Source of the DNA: Anoplopoma fimbria
Lineage: Eukaryota; Chordata; Actinopteri; Perciformes; Anoplopomatidae
Direction of reading: 5' to 3'
Length of the DNA: 64,000 bases
NCBI RefSeq assembly: GCF_027596085.1
Contig: NC_072456.1
Location: forward strand, 14,832,744-14,896,743
In this document: positions 59,603 to 64,000 of the stretch, in pieces
Layout: each line of letters begins with the position of its first letter
How positions within the stretch are numbered: position 1 is the stretch's first letter
The notes under the pieces: model-generated
Databases searched by the model: none
Seen by the model: the letters and a program-made list of their open reading frames with translations, nothing else
Told to the model about the DNA's origin: nothing
Translations under genes and position numbers: made by a program

Positions 59603-59614
59603 CAAACCTGACAG
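59603..59614 (+). CDS. ptprs: ptprs juxtamembrane micro-exon (12 nt, N-K-P-D)
   Basis: Twelve bases, CAAACCTGACAG, between CTGGAAACAG and GTAAGG. With two bases left from the transmembrane exon it reads aa|C-AAA-CCT-GAC-AG, giving N-K-P-D plus two bases completed to serine by the next exon. Human sigma has N-K-P-D-S at the same place. It can be skipped without changing frame, giving a shorter juxtamembrane segment on the cytoplasmic side. The pyrimidine tract is weak and interrupted by GGAAA close to the AG, consistent with regulated use. Confidence 0.9.
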
Positions 59615-59937
59615 GTAAGGTTCAGCCCTACTTTATTGCTTTATACAGGGGAAGACAAAATAGCCTGCCTCGGCAAAAAAGATGCCTTTAATTATTGTGG
59701 GTGAAGGAGAGCTTTGCGCACCTGATAGAGAGATTCTCAGCTGCCCTGTTTTTGATTGGGTTTCACTCAAGTGTTCTTGACCCGCTGAATTATCCGTCAG
59801 CTGGAGTTGCTGAGTTGCTTAGGTCCCATCATTAGTAAAAGCAGAGAGTGTTTTGCTTGATAAACCGCACACTTAAAGTTGTTGTTTTTGTTGTACATCT
59901 TCCCCTCTTTCTACTGTTCGTTTGTCTCGCTTTCCAG
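59615..59937 (+). other. ptprs: Intron between the last two mapped exons
   Basis: 323-nt intron with a good pyrimidine tract before TTTCCAG; nothing else was recognised. Confidence 0.87.
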
Positions 59938-60053
59938 CCGCAAGAGAAAAGAGTCAGAGCCGCGCACAAAATGTCTGCTGAACAATGCAGACATTACACC
60001 CCACCACCCTACAGACCCTGTGGAGATGAGACGCATCAACTTCCAAACGCCAG
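59938..60053 (+). CDS. ptprs: ptprs exon: cytoplasmic juxtamembrane segment
   Basis: Reads (S)-R-K-R-K-E-S-E-P-R-T-K-C-L-L-N-N then ADITPHHPTDPVEMRRINFQ and ends T-P plus one base. K-E-S-E-P-R-T-K-C-L-L-N-N-A-D is the type sigma juxtamembrane sequence (delta and LAR differ strongly here), while DPVEMRR-NFQTP is common to the family. The basic RKRK start is the stop-transfer region. The donor is CCAG|GTACAG at 60054. It leaves in phase 1 towards the HPPIPI region and the wedge and D1 phosphatase domain, which lie beyond the window. Confidence 0.96.
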
Positions 60054-62979
60054 GTACAGGAAGGACACAAAACACCAACATTAAGGCACATAAACAGTCT
60101 GAGTTTAGTTTAACAGACAACTTTATTTTCTTGGCCTAATTGGATTTGCATTCTAAGACCGTTTTCAATGGACTTTTCTGCAATGTCAGTAGTGAGTACA
60201 ACATTAGGCCAGTCAAAAGGTTTTATTTGTAGAGAGTTGTAGAAAAGGAACAGAATTTTAAGAAGCTTCTTACCTACATACAAAATCATGGAGGCCGCTG
60301 TTTCAGTGACTTTAACAGACTAAAGGCAAGTTCTGCATGAACTTCACAATCCTCATTTTTGCAACCTACTGAAATAGAAAGCAATTTTTTAAATTTGGCA
60401 AATAATGTTCATTAGTAGCAGCTCTAATCCCACAAAACCGTTATTGGCTGTCAAAAGCTCATATTGGCCAACTGCTATTTCATTAAGCAAATAAAGACGT
60501 ATACCCGCAGAAGACCTTCCTTCTTAACTTAATTTTTTTCAGTAAAAAATATACATGTAAGACAAGACATGTGTGCTGTTATCTGTTTTGATATACACAT
60601 ATCTTACATAGTGAAAGCCGATTATAAGACTGTCACACACATGCATACAGCCTACACAGAGATTAACTATTTGCACATGATGAAACTTAAAGTTTGAATT
60701 TATGCTGCAGCATATATGATGTCCGTGAAGTACTCCCACATCATTCTGTCTGACATTATGTACCTTCCATAACTACCTGCAAGCCATTTATGTGTGTGGG
60801 CCATGTCCTCATGTACCAATTAGCACTTATGAATAATGAATAATTAGAAAAATGATGTCTGATTTTGGACTTATTGTTTTTATGTTGAAAACAAATCCTG
60901 TTTTTACATTGTCCGGGGTTTTGACCTGCTTTCTCTTCTGTCTCACTCTCCGTCTGGTTTTCATCCGAGATAAAGCCTGGTGTTAACAACAGAGCACATT
61001 CGATCCCAAACTCATTCTCTAAGGCTTCTCCATCTTCCTCCTGCCTCCTTTTTCAAACCCATTATCTATCAGTCTGTCTTTCTGTTATTTAGCCTTCTGT
61101 TATCTAGGCCACAACGCAATCTACAGTTTGTTGTAATTGGTCTGAAATATATAGTGAGCCTTTTTGTGTGTGGTTCAAATAAGTTCCCAATGCCTAATAC
61201 CAAGCCATGAATTAAAAAAAAAATGCATGTTTTCACTTTTGAAAACATCACATTCTGACAGATTAGAGGTTAGTTACCTCTAGCTAAGCATCATTGATTA
61301 TTGTTAGTTTTCCACAAGATGGTTAAGATTGTATTCTCTCTTCAAGGAGTTAATTTGACCGAGGAATGACAGCTGCCTTTTGGGGAACTTGTATTGTATT
61401 TCAAATGTTCTCAGCTGCCCAAGCCAATGGGTTAAAAGGATCAATCAATTCCATCCTGGTTTCTTTTCCCTTTTCCCCACATCCTGTCTTTCTGTCTCCT
61501 AGTTGTCTCTCAATCATCCATCTGTCATCCACGGCCAATCTCTGCTCCATCAAAGGGCTCGGATTTCAAAATGGAGCATTTCTCTTTACCTTCTTCGGGA
61601 TCCCAGTCATGCTGCCTGAGTTTGAATCTTGGAAAAAAAATGTATTTACATGAGAGAAGAGAGACACGAGGATGAAAGGAAATGCAAAAACCTGCTTATG
61701 CATAATGTGGATGTCCAATTTACTTCTCCTCATCTTTATCTTGCCCCGTATTCAGAGCCCCATCCGTGGTTCTGTAATGACGAGGTTATATTGGACATTC
61801 CTGGCATTTGTCTCTCTGACTTCCAGCACTTGCCACTGTACCCTCAACTGTCCTCCACCATTCCTTAGATTATAGAAACCCCTTGTTACAATCAGACTTT
61901 TACATAATGTTCACCAATACATGCTGAGACTCCTCTTTATACTGCATATGACTAGCCTTCTAATTCGACAGCCCTGTCGTTGTTCCGCTGAATTGGGCGA
62001 TGTCGTTATCTCTGCACCCGAGGAACTTAATTTGAATGGACATTTTAGCCCAATTAAGTGGGCCGGTGAGCATTTGTGAACATCCCCATCAGCTATTAGC
62101 GACCATTGTTCAAATGAGCATACTCCCAGTTCACTTATCCACGGACTCTGCTATCCAGCGGAGCATATGCCGCATGGGCAATGTGTGCTCAGTGACCCCT
62201 AGTGCTGGGGAACAAAAATATGCTTTTGATTAGGCTTCCTATAAGCTAAGCTTGGCCAATGCGTTTCAGAGACAGTGTGTACATTGCGTGTATGTGCTTG
62301 TGCGTTTCTGCTTAAAAGCCTGTAGGTCATGTGACAGCCTCACAGTGACATCCCATAAATCCTTTCGGCGCAGAGTGGCTCGTTTTGTCATTATCTCCAT
62401 TGGTGCCTGGGGTTTAATCGTCAAATGGGGCCAAAGTAATGAAGCAGCACGACTCAGTGGATATCTACTGTCTATCCCCAACCAAGCCCCCATTTTGCCT
62501 GAAGTACGCAATCTTTTCTCTCACTCATATTTTTTGCGTCAGCCTTTTTTTCCCCTCTTCACTCTGTTTCTCTTTTTACGACTTTACTCTTTCCGGGTTT
62601 CAGGTGAAAGGATGGTGAAGTGTAACAGTGACAATTATATATAAAAACACAGGGGAACACTTTGGGTTTACTCTTCAACATATCTCTTAATATATTTTCT
62701 ATTTATACCCTCTCGATGTGTTTCTCTTTATCCCCCTCGCCCTCCCGCAATACAGCATCACATATGGCACTTCATGCCCCCATAATTCTGTCAGAAGAAG
62801 TGACTCCCACATTTAAGCATGAAAAAAAAATCAAACATTTTCTTGCAGACGGTATCGCACACTTGCGAAACCCACAGACACCAGCCAATCGCTTTTATGC
62901 ACGGGCAACCTACTCGTTTCTCCAGATTACAGCAGCGTCTGCAACAAGCGTGCCCTCCTCCTCACCAACAGTTCTGTTG

Positions 62980-63025
<46 letters not shown>

Positions 63026-64000
63026 CACATAACACTCACACATAAACATAATCAGACACGCCTGTGCCTCCCTCCTGCTGTGATGAATGACGTTTGGAGA
63101 CAGTGGATCAGAGCACCCCCTGCTAGGTTTAATTAGTCATTGTCACAAATCAATTAGGGAGAGGGGGATGTTCGATGTCTTCATCTCTCTGCGCTCATTT
63201 GGCACCACTGGCCTGACGTCCTCTCGCTAAGACATCAGTGCAAGGTAAACATGGCAAAACTCAGTTTAGCAACTTTTATTTAGCAGAATTGAGCTTTGCA
63301 GTGTTTTAGGGCTGACATACATCCCAATCATGTTAGTATTTTTCATTATTCCTTGCACCAATTAGGGCTCCAAGCTGGGATATTTTTTTTCTTATCTAAC
63401 CTTTCACTATGTCAATGTTTTACAATATGTGTTTTGTTTTTGGGATCAGATTCTTTTTGGTTGGAAAAAAACTAACTATTTTATTTTAACGGCGGATCAG
63501 ATTTCTTGCCTTAAATTTCTCACTTCTTATACATGCTCTGGAACGAATTATCTGTATTCTTTGGATCAAAGTGGCCATCTTTGGATGATGTGATCACTGA
63601 GCTGTTAGTCTGATTTCAGCTTTCAGCACTGGCAGAATTTGTTTCCATCCACTTGATGGGCAGCTTGGCAGCATCCCATCAAACTGCATGTCTTAGCCAC
63701 ATGTCCAGTTAACGTTGTCACAGATGGCTCCTTTGTGCTTGAAGTCTATTCGGACATTGCATCGCTGGCTGCGGCCTCAGAGGACTTCTCCTCTGGAGCA
63801 AATAAGACTTTGAACCATCACAGCATTCCTCAGAGCTCTGTCTCCAATCGGCTGTGGCTCCACAGCTGTCAGCCAAGAATGTGGAAACTTTTCCACACCT
63901 TTCATTCCCAATGCCATTGCTTCAGCACCAAGCCCCTGACAGAGGAACCTTTCAGAGTCAGTTTACTAGGAAACATAAGCTGGTTTTCGCTTGTCTGTGT
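60054..64000 (+). other. ptprs: Intron after the juxtamembrane exon (3' end outside window)
   Basis: At least 3.9 kb of intron. I searched for the alternative sigma juxtamembrane exon (D-S-G-L-R-S-P-L type) and for the HPPIPI exon and found neither. It contains a CA repeat at 62982-63024; open frames here have no family resemblance. Confidence 0.75.
62982..63024. repeat. (CA)n microsatellite
   Basis: About 21 perfect CA units. Confidence 0.95.

Noticed and set aside
60054..64000. Further cytoplasmic exons (alternative sigma juxtamembrane insert, HPPIPI exon)
   Set aside because: No segment with matching residues and splice sites was found, so these must lie beyond the window.
1..64000. CRISPR arrays, operons, bacterial promoters, tRNA or rRNA genes
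   Set aside because: The sequence is vertebrate intron-exon DNA; tandem repeats are microsatellites, and the tRNA-like pieces are degraded SINE scraps without a foldable cloverleaf.

Overview
The window is a piece of vertebrate, almost certainly teleost, nuclear DNA. It holds the middle of one large multi-exon gene on the + strand, surrounded by long AT-rich introns with many microsatellites and decayed fish-type transposable elements. No bacterial-style gene organisation, RNA gene or CRISPR array is visible.

The gene encodes a LAR-family receptor protein tyrosine phosphatase, and residue-level signatures place it with type sigma (ptprs): the ETFE micro-exon residues in Ig2, the QLQFGR-like and PLATLEF blocks of FN6, and the cytoplasmic KESEPRTKCLLNN segment. 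I mapped 21 exons by matching splice sites, reading frame and family sequence. They total 3663 nt (about 1220 codons) with one uninterrupted frame across all 20 internal junctions. The window opens in an intron upstream of Ig2 and closes in an intron after the juxtamembrane exon. The start codon, signal peptide, Ig1, both phosphatase domains and the stop codon are therefore outside it.

Layout: Ig2 (4269-20806, with two micro-exons inside it), micro-exon B (23164-23175), Ig3 (31117-31386), FN1-FN2 (31609-32190), FN3 (32948-33367), FN4 (40668-40988), FN5 (42569-45433, with a 27-nt mini-exon), FN6-FN7 (53613-54206), FN8 and the membrane-proximal region (55255-57595, with a furin-type cleavage site), the transmembrane helix (57867-58030), a 12-nt juxtamembrane micro-exon (59603-59614) and the juxtamembrane exon (59938-60053).

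The main biological interest is the complete set of five tiny exons (9, 18, 12, 27 and 12 nt), each of which can be skipped without changing frame. In this family the ectodomain micro-exons tune binding to postsynaptic partners. FN4 to FN7 also form a run of phase-1 units whose skipping would give the known four-FN short form. The introns contain the 3' end of a non-LTR retrotransposon (10426-10914), a stop-riddled hAT/ZBED-like transposase remnant (46804-47625), several tRNA-derived SINE-like scraps and long CA repeats. I see no convincing evidence for a wholly new biological system.
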